A stretch of DNA of 64,000 nucleotides. It comes from Pseudomonas sp. S35. GTDB taxonomy: Bacteria > Pseudomonadota > Gammaproteobacteria > Pseudomonadales > Pseudomonadaceae. The position numbers were made by a program, and so were the translations under genes. Location: assembly GCF_009866765.1 (NCBI RefSeq), contig NZ_CP019431.1, forward strand, positions 3,410,001-3,474,000. Reading direction: 5' to 3'. Positions 46,900 to 55,400 of this stretch are shown here, piece by piece. The notes below the pieces were generated by a model. That model saw only the letters and a program-made list of their open reading frames with translations, searched no databases and was not told the origin of the DNA. How positions within the stretch are numbered: the stretch's first letter is position 1; every line of letters begins with the position of its first letter.

Positions 46900-49646
46900 A
46901 CACCCTGCCCCTGCGCGCCACCCAGCGCCTGCAATTTCATAAAGGCTTTACGCTGGACGACGCGGTACCGCTGGTGCCGTACTTCGCCCATCTGGGCATC
47001 AGCCATCTGTACGCCTCGCCCCTGCTCAGCGCCCGCGCCGGCTCCATGCACGGCTACGACGTGGTCGACCCGACCCGCGTCAACCCTGAACTGGGCGGCG
47101 AGCCCGCGTTGCGCCGCTTGGTCGCAGCGCTGCGTGAACACCACATGGGGCTGATCCTCGATATCGTCTCCAACCATATGGCCGTGGGCGGTGCGGATAA
47201 CCCGTGGTGGCTGGACCTACTGGAATGGGGCCGCCTGAGCCCGTACAGCGAGTTCTTCGATATCCAGTGGCACTCGCCCGACCCATTGCTCAAGGGCCAA
47301 CTGTTGATGCCGTTTCTAGGCAGCGACTACGGCGAAGCGTTGCAGACAGGTACCTTGACCTTGCAGTTCGATACGGAACACGGTGCGTTCTACGTCGAGC
47401 ATTACGCGCATCGTTTCCCGATCTGCCCACGGGATTACGCGCGGATCCTGGGCAGCGATGAACCTCTCAAACCCCTGGCCGACCGTTTCGCCGCCCTTGC
47501 CTATCAGGACGACGCCTACACCGAAGCGGCCTGGCTCAAGCAGGCGTTGGCCGAACGGGCCACTGAAGTCCTGCCGGCCATCGAGCACCGCGTGGCCCAA
47601 TTCGACGGGCGCCAACCCGAGGGTTTCAATCGCCTGCATCAGTTGCTGGAGCAACAGGCTTACCGGCTGGCGAGCTGGCGCACGGCGGCGGACGATATCA
47701 ACTGGCGGCGCTTCTTCGATGTGAATGAGCTGGGCGGCCTGCGCGTAGAACGCACGGCCGTGTTCGAAGCCACCCACGGCAAGATCTTTGAGCTGATCAG
47801 CGAAGGGTTGGTCGACGGCTTGCGCATCGACCATATCGACGGCCTGGCCGACCCGCGAGGTTATTGCCGCAAGCTGCGTCGTCGGGTAGATGCCCTGGCG
47901 CCAGGGCAGCACTTGCCGATCTTCGTGGAGAAGATCCTCGGCGAAGGTGAAACCCTGCGCGAAGACTGGCAGGTGGACGGCACCACCGGCTATGAGTTCA
48001 TGGACCAACTGTCGCTGCTGCAACACCAGCCAGACGGTTTTGCACCGCTGGCCGAGCTGTGGACCCGCCATACCGAGCGGCCCTCGGCGTTTATCGAAGA
48101 AGCCCGCCTGGCCCGCCAGCAGATCCTCAACGGCTCGCTGGGCGGCGATTTTGAAAGCGTGGCCCAGGCACTGCTGCAAGTGGCCCGCGACGATGTCATG
48201 ACCCGCGACCTGACCCTGGGTGCGATTCGCCGCGCCTTGCAAGAGTTGATCGTGCACTTCCCGGTGTACCGCACCTACATCAGCGCCTTGGGCCGCAGCG
48301 CCGCCGATGACGCCGTGTTCCAGCAGGCCATGGACGGTGCCCGTACCACCTTGAGCGAGGGCGACTGGCCGGTACTCGATCACTTGGAGAAATCCCTCGG
48401 CGGCCAGCCCTGGCGCCAACGCCCGGTGGGTCGTGAGCGCAAGATCCTCAAGCATGCCTGCGTACGTTTCCAGCAACTGACCTCACCCGCCGCCGCCAAG
48501 GCCGTGGAAGACACCGCGTTCTATCGCTCGGCGGTGCTGCTGTCGCGCAATGACGTAGGCTTCAGTACCGAGCAGTTCAGCGCGCCCTTGGCCGAGTTTC
48601 ACCGGATCAACCAACAGCGTTTGCAGGCCTTCCCGGATAACCTGCTGGCCACCGCAACCCACGATCACAAACGCGGCGAAGACACTCGCGCACGGCTGGC
48701 AGTGCTCAGCGAGTGCGCCAGTGGGTACGTGGAGCAGGTCGAGCAATGGCGCACCCTGGCAGCACCGTTGCGCAGCGATGCCGCCACACCGTCGGCCGGT
48801 GATGAATTGATCCTCTACCAAGTGCTGCTGGGCAGTTGGCCACTGGACCAGGGCGCTGACTTCGGCGGCTACCAACAACGCCTGTGGCAGTGGCAACAAA
48901 AGGCTCTGCGCGAAGCCAAGTTGAACAGCAGTTGGAGCGCGCCCAACGACGCCTACGAACAAGGCGTCGAAGCGTTTCTGTCACGCCTGCTGCTCAGTGA
49001 CGAAGGTGGTCCGTTGCGCGCGGCGATTGCAGCGGCCGCCCAAGCGATTGCCCCGGCTGGCGCGCTGAATGGGCTGGCGCAATCCTTGCTTCGTATGACC
49101 GTGCCGGGTGTACCGGACCTGTACCAGGGCGCTGAGTTCTGGGACTTCAGCCTGGTGGACCCGGACAACCGTCGCCCGGTGGATTTCAGTGCAAGGCAAC
49201 AGGCATTGGATACCCCGCCGGACACCGGCGAGCTGCTGTTCAACTGGCGTGACGGGCGCATCAAACAAGCCTTGATCGCCCAGGTGCTGGCCTTGCGCAA
49301 GGCCCAGCCGGAGCTGTTCCAAAGGGGTACCTACACGCCACTGGAAGTGGTTGGCCTACACGCCGAGCGGGTGGTCGCCTTCTGCCGCGAACACCAGGGC
49401 AAACGCCTGCTGGTGGTGGTGCCACGCTGGCCCCATCACCTGCTGGAAAACGGTGTGTATCCCCAGGTCAATGCGCAGGTTTGGGGCGATACCCGGCTGA
49501 AATTACCGTTCGCCGCACCAACTCAAAACTGGAAGGGACTTTTTCATACAGGTGCAGTCACACCAGACAAGGAGCTGTTGATCAGCACTGCCCTGGGGGA
49601 TTTCCCGGTCAATGTCTTTATCAATCCTGATGATCAAGAAAGCTGA
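46896..49646 (+). CDS. treY: malto-oligosyltrehalose synthase
   Basis: 916 residues, typical for TreY. The N-terminus reads TQRLQFHKGFTLDDAVPLVPYFAHLGISHLYASPLL, and the GH13 active site is in GLRIDHIDGLADP (nucleophile), IFVEKILGEGE (acid/base) and ATATHDHKRGEDTRARL. It turns the reducing-end bond of a glucan into an alpha,alpha-1,1 trehalose linkage. It is translationally coupled to malQ; the DUF2934 gene follows after 24 bases. Confidence 0.95.
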   Translation: MNTLPLRATQRLQFHKGFTLDDAVPLVPYFAHLGISHLYASPLLSARAGSMHGYDVVDPTRVNPELGGEPALRRLVAALREHHMGLILDIVSNHMAVGGADNPWWLDLLEWGRLSPYSEFFDIQWHSPDPLLKGQLLMPFLGSDYGEALQTGTLTLQFDTEHGAFYVEHYAHRFPICPRDYARILGSDEPLKPLADRFAALAYQDDAYTEAAWLKQALAERATEVLPAIEHRVAQFDGRQPEGFNRLHQLLEQQAYRLASWRTAADDINWRRFFDVNELGGLRVERTAVFEATHGKIFELISEGLVDGLRIDHIDGLADPRGYCRKLRRRVDALAPGQHLPIFVEKILGEGETLREDWQVDGTTGYEFMDQLSLLQHQPDGFAPLAELWTRHTERPSAFIEEARLARQQILNGSLGGDFESVAQALLQVARDDVMTRDLTLGAIRRALQELIVHFPVYRTYISALGRSAADDAVFQQAMDGARTTLSEGDWPVLDHLEKSLGGQPWRQRPVGRERKILKHACVRFQQLTSPAAAKAVEDTAFYRSAVLLSRNDVGFSTEQFSAPLAEFHRINQQRLQAFPDNLLATATHDHKRGEDTRARLAVLSECASGYVEQVEQWRTLAAPLRSDAATPSAGDELILYQVLLGSWPLDQGADFGGYQQRLWQWQQKALREAKLNSSWSAPNDAYEQGVEAFLSRLLLSDEGGPLRAAIAAAAQAIAPAGALNGLAQSLLRMTVPGVPDLYQGAEFWDFSLVDPDNRRPVDFSARQQALDTPPDTGELLFNWRDGRIKQALIAQVLALRKAQPELFQRGTYTPLEVVGLHAERVVAFCREHQGKRLLVVVPRWPHHLLENGVYPQVNAQVWGDTRLKLPFAAPTQNWKGLFHTGAVTPDKELLISTALGDFPVNVFINPDDQES

Positions 49647-49670
49647 AAATTTTCTGTGAGGAGCATTGTG

Positions 49671-49940
49671 ATGAGCACTGAAGACAAACGCATACGCGAA
49701 CTGGCGCATCAGATCTGGGAGTCTGAAGGTAAACCCCACGGTGAAGACGCGCGACACTGGGAGATGGCGCGCAAGCTGGCTGAATCTGAAGCGCTGACGC
49801 CGAGCAAGCCCAAGGCTACTGCCAAACCCAAGGCCGCCCCCAAGCCGGCCGCCAAAGCCAAGCCGCCGGCGCCTGCCGCCAGCAAGCCGACGCCCCCAGC
49901 GGCGAAGAAACCCCCGGCGCCGAAAAAACCCAAGCCTTAA
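49671..49940 (+). CDS. DUF2934 protein with Lys/Pro/Ala-rich tail
   Basis: 89 residues from ATG 49671 (GAGGAG upstream). Residues 1-45 are the DUF2934 motif (RIRELAHQIWESEGKPHGEDARHWEMARKL); residues 50-89 consist almost only of Ala, Lys and Pro, like bacterial histone-H1-like tails. It lies between treY and glgX, as I recall for other pseudomonads. The basic tail suggests nucleic-acid or polyanion binding; the function is not known. Confidence 0.85.
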   Translation: MSTEDKRIRELAHQIWESEGKPHGEDARHWEMARKLAESEALTPSKPKATAKPKAAPKPAAKAKPPAPAASKPTPPAAKKPPAPKKPKP

Positions 49941-49948
49941 TCCCATCA

Positions 49949-49977
49949 ACCTCCCACCGACGCGTTCGGTGGGAGGT
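49949..49977 (+). terminator. hairpin between DUF2934 gene and glgX
   Basis: ACCTCCCACCGA-CGCGT-TCGGTGGGAGGT forms a perfect 12-base-pair stem nine bases after the stop, followed by only a short T-rich run. It may be a terminator or attenuator separating glgX from the genes before it. Confidence 0.7.
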
Positions 49978-50062
49978 TATTTCATCACACTGATTGTCAG
50001 CTGAACGTTCGTCAGCACGGTCGCGTTCGGCCCGAAAAAAGACCCTTGCAGGAGCAACTCGA

Positions 50063-52222
50063 ATGAGCAAACCCGACAAAAACCAAGCGACGCAGGACCC
50101 TGAGCCGTCGCGGATTCGTGAAGGTTTGCCCTTCCCACTCGGCGCCACCTGGGACGGCCTGGGCGTGAACTTTGCGCTGTTCTCGGCCAATGCCACCAAG
50201 GTCGAGCTGTGCCTGTTCGACGATTCCGGCGAAGTGGAGCTGGAGCGTATCGAGCTGCCCGAATACACCGACGAAACGTTCCACGGCTACTTGCCCGACG
50301 CCCACCCAGGGCTGATTTACGGCTACCGGGTCTACGGTGCGTACGACCCGGCCAACGGCCACCGTTTCAACCACAATAAATTGCTCATCGACCCCTATGC
50401 CAAACAGTTGGTGGGCGAGCTCAAGTGGTCCGAAGCACTGTTCGGCTACACCATCGGCCACCCCGACGATGACCTCAGCTTCGACGAACGCGACAGCGCG
50501 CCCTTCGTGCCCAAGTGCAAGGTCATCGACCCGGCGCACACCTGGGGCAACGACCAGCCGGTGCGGGTGCCGTGGGACCGTACGATCATCTACGAGACCC
50601 ACCTGCGCGGCATCAGCATGCGCCACCCCTCGGTGGGTGAATCGGTGCGCGGCACCTGCGCGGGGCTGATGGAAGACGACGTGCTCAAGCACATCCGTCA
50701 GTTGGGTATTTCGTCGGTGGAGCTGTTGCCGGTGCATGCCTTCGTCAATGACCAGCACCTGCTGGAAAAGGGCATGACCAACTATTGGGGCTACAACAGC
50801 ATCGCGTTCTTCGCCCCCGACCCGCGCTACCTGGCCAGCGGCAAGATCGCCGAGTTCAAGGAGATGGTCGCGCACCTGCACGAGCAAAAGCTCGAAGTGA
50901 TCCTGGATGTGGTCTACAACCACACCGCCGAAGGCAACGAGCGCGGCCCGACCCTGTCCATGCGCGGCATCGACAACGCGTCGTACTACCGGCTGATGCC
51001 CGAGGACAAGCGCTTCTACATCAACGATTCCGGCACCGGCAACACCCTGGACCTGAGCCACCCGTGCGTGCTGCAAATGGTCACCGACTCGCTGCGCTAC
51101 TGGGCCAACGAGATGCATGTGGACGGTTTCCGCTTCGACCTGGCGACGATTCTTGGCCGCTACCGCGACGGTTTCGACGAGCGCCACAGTTTTCTCGTGG
51201 CCTGCCGCCAGGACCCGGTGCTGCGCCAGCTCAAACTCATCGCCGAACCTTGGGACTGCGGCCCCGGCGGCTATCAAGTGGGTAACTTCCCGCCGGGCTG
51301 GGTGGAATGGAACGATCGCTTTCGCGACACCGTGCGTGCATTCTGGAAAGGCGACGACGGCCAACTCGCCGACTTTGCCGGGCGTATGACGGCCTCGGGC
51401 GAGATGTTCAACCATCGCGGCCGCCGCCCCTACAGTTCGGTGAACTTCATCACCGCCCACGACGGTTTCACCCTGCACGACCTCGTGTCGTACAACGACA
51501 AGCACAACGAAGACAACGACGAGAACAACCAGGACGGCAGCAACAACAACCTGTCCTGGAACCACGGTGTCGAAGGCCCCACTGACGACCCGCAAATCAA
51601 TGCGCTGCGCCTGCGCCAGATGCGCAACTTCTTCGCCACCCTGCTGCTGGCCCAAGGCACGCCGATGATCGTCGCCGGTGATGAGTTTGCCCGCACGCAG
51701 CACGGCAATAACAACGCGTATTGCCAGGACAGCGAGATTGGCTGGGTCAACTGGGATTTGGACGATGACGGCAAATCACTGCTCAAGTTCGTCAAACGCT
51801 TGATCAAGCTGCGCCTGGCCTACCCGATCCTGCGGCGTGGGCGATTCCTGGTGGGCGACTACAACGAAGACATCGGCGTCAAGGACGTGACCTGGCTCGC
51901 GCCTGATGGCAACGAAATGACCACCGAACAGTGGGAAGACAGCCACGGCCGCTGCCTGGGCATGCTGATGGACGGCCGCGCCCAGGAAACCGGGATTCGC
52001 CGCGCCGGCGCCGATGCGACTTTGTTGTTGGTGGTGAATGCGCACCACGACTTGGTCAATTTCCGCCTGCCGCCGGTGCCGGAGGGTGAATTCTGGACCT
52101 GCATGCTCGACACCAACGACCCGGCGGTGCGGGGTCAGGAACGCTTTGAGTTTGACCATGAGTACGCCGTCACCGGGCGCTCACTGCTGCTGTTTGAATT
52201 ACAGCGCGACGACGAGGTGTGA
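50063..52222 (+). CDS. glgX: glycogen debranching enzyme
   Basis: 719 residues from ATG 50063 (AGGAG upstream). The N-terminal CBM48 part (PLGATWDGLGVNFALFSANATKVELCLFD) is followed by the isoamylase-type GH13 barrel: MHVDGFRFDLATILG (nucleophile), LIAEPWDCGPGGYQVG (acid/base) and NFITAHDGFTLHDLVSY. It hydrolyses alpha-1,6 branches, releasing short glucans for MalQ/TreYZ. Its stop is one base from the start of the acyl-CoA-dehydrogenase-like gene, so the next four genes are probably cotranscribed and coupled. Confidence 0.94.
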   Translation: MSKPDKNQATQDPEPSRIREGLPFPLGATWDGLGVNFALFSANATKVELCLFDDSGEVELERIELPEYTDETFHGYLPDAHPGLIYGYRVYGAYDPANGHRFNHNKLLIDPYAKQLVGELKWSEALFGYTIGHPDDDLSFDERDSAPFVPKCKVIDPAHTWGNDQPVRVPWDRTIIYETHLRGISMRHPSVGESVRGTCAGLMEDDVLKHIRQLGISSVELLPVHAFVNDQHLLEKGMTNYWGYNSIAFFAPDPRYLASGKIAEFKEMVAHLHEQKLEVILDVVYNHTAEGNERGPTLSMRGIDNASYYRLMPEDKRFYINDSGTGNTLDLSHPCVLQMVTDSLRYWANEMHVDGFRFDLATILGRYRDGFDERHSFLVACRQDPVLRQLKLIAEPWDCGPGGYQVGNFPPGWVEWNDRFRDTVRAFWKGDDGQLADFAGRMTASGEMFNHRGRRPYSSVNFITAHDGFTLHDLVSYNDKHNEDNDENNQDGSNNNLSWNHGVEGPTDDPQINALRLRQMRNFFATLLLAQGTPMIVAGDEFARTQHGNNNAYCQDSEIGWVNWDLDDDGKSLLKFVKRLIKLRLAYPILRRGRFLVGDYNEDIGVKDVTWLAPDGNEMTTEQWEDSHGRCLGMLMDGRAQETGIRRAGADATLLLVVNAHHDLVNFRLPPVPEGEFWTCMLDTNDPAVRGQERFEFDHEYAVTGRSLLLFELQRDDEV

Positions 52223-52223
52223 G

Positions 52224-53222
52224 ATGGCGTTGCATAGCTTCCTTCAAGGTTACCGGGGGTATGCAGACACCCAGGCGCTAGGCGAGGCCCTGAAGGCGCT
52301 GCAGGACGAAGGCCTGGACCAACTGCCCTTGCCCGGCAGCGGCCAGACGCTGGCACGCTTGAGCCGCCTGGCCCAGGTGGCCGGGCATGACTTGCGCCTG
52401 TGCAAACTGTTCGAAGGCCACACCGACGCCTTGGCGATCATTGCTGAACTCGACTGCCCGTTGCCCCCCGTGGGCAGTACGTGGGGCATGTGGGCCGCCG
52501 AACCGCCAAACGCTAACGTTCGCGTGCGGCGCGACGGTCATCTATTGATAGTGGACGGTCGCAAAGCCTGGTGTTCTGGCGCGGCAGCGGTCAGTCATGG
52601 GCTACTGACCGCGTGGGACGAACAGGGCCGCCAGCAATTGGTCGCGGTCGAGATGTTGCAGCCCGCCGTTACGGTGACGGAGCAAGGCTGGCACGCAGTC
52701 GGCATGGCAGCCACGGGCAGCGTTGAAGTGCTCTTCGAGGGTGCCCGCGGCCTTGCGGTCGGCGGCCCCGGCGACTACCTCGCCCGCCCAGGCTTCTGGC
52801 ACGGCGGGATCGGCATTGCAGCGTGTTGGTATGGCGCCGCACAACACCTGGCGCAGGTGCTGCATGAACACTGCGCCAAGCGCCCGGAACCCCACGCACT
52901 CGCCCACTTGGGTGCCGTGGACAGTGCGTTGAACGGCGCGGCCTGCGTACTGCGTGCCAGCGCCGAACACATCGACCGTGAACCCAAGGCGGATGCCCGA
53001 CTGCTGGCCCAACAGACGCGGGCGTGCATCGAAAACAGCGTTGAGCAAGTGCTGCACCACGTTGGCCGTGCAGTCGGCGCCGGCCCTTATTGCAAGGACC
53101 CGCACTTTGCACAGTTGATGGCGGATTTACCGGTGTACGTGCGCCAGAGTCACGCCGAACGCGACCTCGCCGGCCTCGGCGAGCTGGTCGCAAGTGAACC
53201 CACAGGGAGGTGGCAACTATGA
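52224..53222 (+). CDS. acyl-CoA dehydrogenase-like protein of an uncharacterised cassette
   Basis: 332 residues, about 50 shorter than catabolic acyl-CoA dehydrogenases. The flavin-domain pattern is seen in VDGRKAWCSGAAAVSHGLLTA and GWHAVGMAATGSVEVLFEGA, and a helical C-terminal domain ends QSHAERDLAGLGELV. I do not see the usual catalytic Glu motif (YEGT) at the C-terminus, which argues against ordinary beta-oxidation. The start is one base after the glgX stop, and the end overlaps the PIG-L gene. The role is unknown: a desaturase or oxidase acting on an acyl or amino group is possible. Confidence 0.7.
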   Translation: MALHSFLQGYRGYADTQALGEALKALQDEGLDQLPLPGSGQTLARLSRLAQVAGHDLRLCKLFEGHTDALAIIAELDCPLPPVGSTWGMWAAEPPNANVRVRRDGHLLIVDGRKAWCSGAAAVSHGLLTAWDEQGRQQLVAVEMLQPAVTVTEQGWHAVGMAATGSVEVLFEGARGLAVGGPGDYLARPGFWHGGIGIAACWYGAAQHLAQVLHEHCAKRPEPHALAHLGAVDSALNGAACVLRASAEHIDREPKADARLLAQQTRACIENSVEQVLHHVGRAVGAGPYCKDPHFAQLMADLPVYVRQSHAERDLAGLGELVASEPTGRWQL

Positions 53223-53977
53223 AAGCCAACCCAATTGTTGGCCAGGGCACGCCGCTGCATCACTGGCAAGCGTCGCCACGGATCGCTGAGTTAGCGCTGA
53301 TCAGCGTCGAACAGTTGGTGCCTGAAGGGCATCGTGCGGTGATCGTCGCGCCCCATCCGGATGATGAAGTGCTCGGCTGTGGCGGGCTGTTGCAAGGCCT
53401 GGCTGTACTGGGCCGGCCCATGCAGCTGATTTCAGTCACCGATGGCAGCGCCAGCCATCCCGGCTCACGGCGCTGGCCGGTGGAGCGCCTGAGTGTGGTG
53501 CGGCCCCAGGAATCGGCACAGGCCCTACATCGACTGGGTTTGCCATTGCACAGTTTGAAATGGCTGCGCGCAGGGTTTACCGACAGTCAGGTGGCGGCCC
53601 GGGAGGACGAATTGACCGCGTTTATCCAACGCCACCTCAAGCCCACGGACGTGGTGTTCACGACGTGGCGTGAGGACGGCCATTGCGACCACGAAGCCGT
53701 CGGCCGCGCCAGCGCCAAGGCCGCGCAATCGGTGGGTGCGACGTTGTATGAGCTGCCGGTCTGGACGTGGCACTGGGCAACCCCCGAAGACAGCCTGGTG
53801 CCCTGGCACCGTGCACGCAAAATCCCCCTGAGCTGCGAAGCCGTGGCCCGCAAACGTCACGCCATCCATGCCTTCGCCAGCCAACTGGAGGGCGACCCGC
53901 AGATCGGCCTGGCGCCAGTGCTGGCGCCCTATGTGGTGGAGCGCTTGCTGCAACCCTTTGAAGTGGTGTTCGTATGA
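53219..53977 (+). CDS. PIG-L/LmbE-family deacetylase (active-site motif intact)
   Basis: 252 residues from ATG 53219, with GGGAGG upstream. The zinc-hydrolase signature is complete: VAPHPDDEVLGCGG, with zinc-binding His, catalytic Asp and zinc-binding Asp, then LISVTDGSASHPGS and the second zinc His in CDHEAVGRA. The family removes N-acetyl groups from amino sugars (MshB, BshB, PIG-L). It overlaps both neighbours (ATGA junctions), so it is translated together with the dehydrogenase-like and methyltransferase genes. Confidence 0.88.
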   Translation: MKANPIVGQGTPLHHWQASPRIAELALISVEQLVPEGHRAVIVAPHPDDEVLGCGGLLQGLAVLGRPMQLISVTDGSASHPGSRRWPVERLSVVRPQESAQALHRLGLPLHSLKWLRAGFTDSQVAAREDELTAFIQRHLKPTDVVFTTWREDGHCDHEAVGRASAKAAQSVGATLYELPVWTWHWATPEDSLVPWHRARKIPLSCEAVARKRHAIHAFASQLEGDPQIGLAPVLAPYVVERLLQPFEVVFV

Positions 53978-54573
53978 GTGTGGCCACACCGTATTTCGAC
54001 CAACTGTTCGCCGAAAACGATGACCCGTGGGCATTTCGCCAACGTTGGTATGAACGACGCAAACGCGCAATGACGCTGGCGCTGCTAACCCGGCCACGCT
54101 ATGCCTCGATTTTCGAGCCGGGTTGCGCCAACGGCGAACTGAGCTTTGAACTGGCGCCGCGCTGCGACCGCCTGCTGTGCTGCGACACCGCCTCGGCAGC
54201 CGTGTCGCTGGCACGCACCCGCTTGCTGGGTTTTCCCCACGCACAGGTGCACCAACGTCGCTTGCCTGAGCAATGGCCATCGGGCCAGTTCGAGCTGATC
54301 GTACTCAGCGAGTTGTGCTACTACCTGGACGCCGAGGACCTGGGCCACTTGATCGAGCGCGCCCTCGCCTCCTTGACCGCCGACGGCCAGTTGCTGGCCT
54401 GCCATTGGCGCCCGCTTATCGAAGGCTGCCCGCAAACCGCCGAGCAGGTGCATGCCTTGCTTGGGCAACGGCTGGGTATGCCCCTGCTCGCCAGCCACCA
54501 CGAACACGATTTCCTCCTCGACCTGTGGAGCCGCGACGGCACTTCGGTCGCCAGCCTCGAGGGCCTGCGATGA
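53974..54573 (+). CDS. SAM-dependent methyltransferase, NodS-like
   Basis: 199 residues. The N-terminus (YFDQLFAENDDPWAFRQRWYERRKRAMTL) is that of the NodS group, followed by the SAM-binding motif IFEPGCANGELSFEL and LIVLSELCYYLD. NodS methylates the nitrogen of a deacetylated amino sugar in rhizobial Nod factor synthesis. Coming after a deacetylase gene and before a glycosyltransferase gene, a similar N-methylation is plausible here but not shown. The start and stop overlap neighbouring genes. Confidence 0.8.
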   Translation: MSVATPYFDQLFAENDDPWAFRQRWYERRKRAMTLALLTRPRYASIFEPGCANGELSFELAPRCDRLLCCDTASAAVSLARTRLLGFPHAQVHQRRLPEQWPSGQFELIVLSELCYYLDAEDLGHLIERALASLTADGQLLACHWRPLIEGCPQTAEQVHALLGQRLGMPLLASHHEHDFLLDLWSRDGTSVASLEGLR

Positions 54574-55229
54574 TCGGCATTCTGATCCCGGTACACAACG
54601 AACAAGCGCTGTTGGCCGAGTGCCTGGACGCCGCGATCATCGCCGCCGGCCACCCTGGTTTGCTGGGCGAAGCGGTCCAGATCCTGGTGGTGCTCGACAG
54701 TTGCAGCGATGGCAGTGCGGCCATCGCCCAGGCGTACCCGGTGCGACACTTGGAAGTCCAGGCTCGTAATGTTGGCCACGTACGCGGCGTGGGCGCGCGG
54801 TACCTGCTCAACCAAGGCGCGCGCTGGATCTCCTGCACCGACGCCGACAGCCGCGTCGCGCCCGACTGGTTAGTGGCTCAGTTGGCGCTGAATGCCGATG
54901 CCGTGTGCGGGACGGTCACGGTAGATGCCTGGAGCGAAGGATTCGACCCCGCCGCACAGATCCGCTATCACCAGGACTACCGCGCGCAGGACGGGCACCG
55001 GCATATCCACGGCGCCAACCTGGGCGTGAGTGCCGGCGCGTACATCCGCGCCGGTGGCTTCGAGCCCTTGGCCTGCCATGAGGACGTGCAATTGGTGCGC
55101 AGCCTGGAACGCTGCGGCGCGTCCATTGCGTGGAGCCACGCCCCGCAAGTGATAACCAGTGCCCGCTTGGAGTCCCGCGCCCAGGGAGGGTTCGGCGACT
55201 ACTTGAAAAGCCTGATGCACGCGTCGTGA
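54570..55229 (+). CDS. glycosyltransferase family 2
   Basis: 219 residues from ATG 54570, overlapping the methyltransferase stop. GT-A motifs are GILIPVHNEQALLAECLDA, VVLDSCSDGSA, the metal-binding DAD in WISCTDADSRVAPDWL, HGANLGVSAGAYIRAGGF and the base-like HEDVQLVRSLE. There is no membrane helix, so it acts as a soluble or peripheral cytoplasmic enzyme. It ends the coupled series glgX-acad-pigL-nodS-like-GT2. Donor and acceptor are unknown. Confidence 0.87.
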   Translation: MIGILIPVHNEQALLAECLDAAIIAAGHPGLLGEAVQILVVLDSCSDGSAAIAQAYPVRHLEVQARNVGHVRGVGARYLLNQGARWISCTDADSRVAPDWLVAQLALNADAVCGTVTVDAWSEGFDPAAQIRYHQDYRAQDGHRHIHGANLGVSAGAYIRAGGFEPLACHEDVQLVRSLERCGASIAWSHAPQVITSARLESRAQGGFGDYLKSLMHAS

Positions 55230-55400
55230 AAAAATCCAGATTGCAAAATGTAAAAGCAGACAATCCTTGTCTATGCTGATGACGCCTTGCTGGTCATTCA
55301 GGGTTGAATGACCGCGCACTCACCACTGCGGAGTCTGTGGTGAATAAATAGAGTCGTCCCGTCAACGAGGCACGACCCAGCATCAATCGACAAGGATGTA
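55230..55400 (+). promoter_or_regulatory. structured intergenic leader before the second PIG-L gene
   Basis: GGTCATTCA-GGGT-TGAATGACC (55292-55313) forms a perfect 9-base-pair hairpin, followed by TCACCAC (55320-55326) pairing with GTGGTGA (55337-55343). A CTATGCT -10-like box at 55271-55277 resembles stationary-phase promoters. The region could hold a terminator for the preceding operon plus a separate promoter. Confidence 0.4.
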
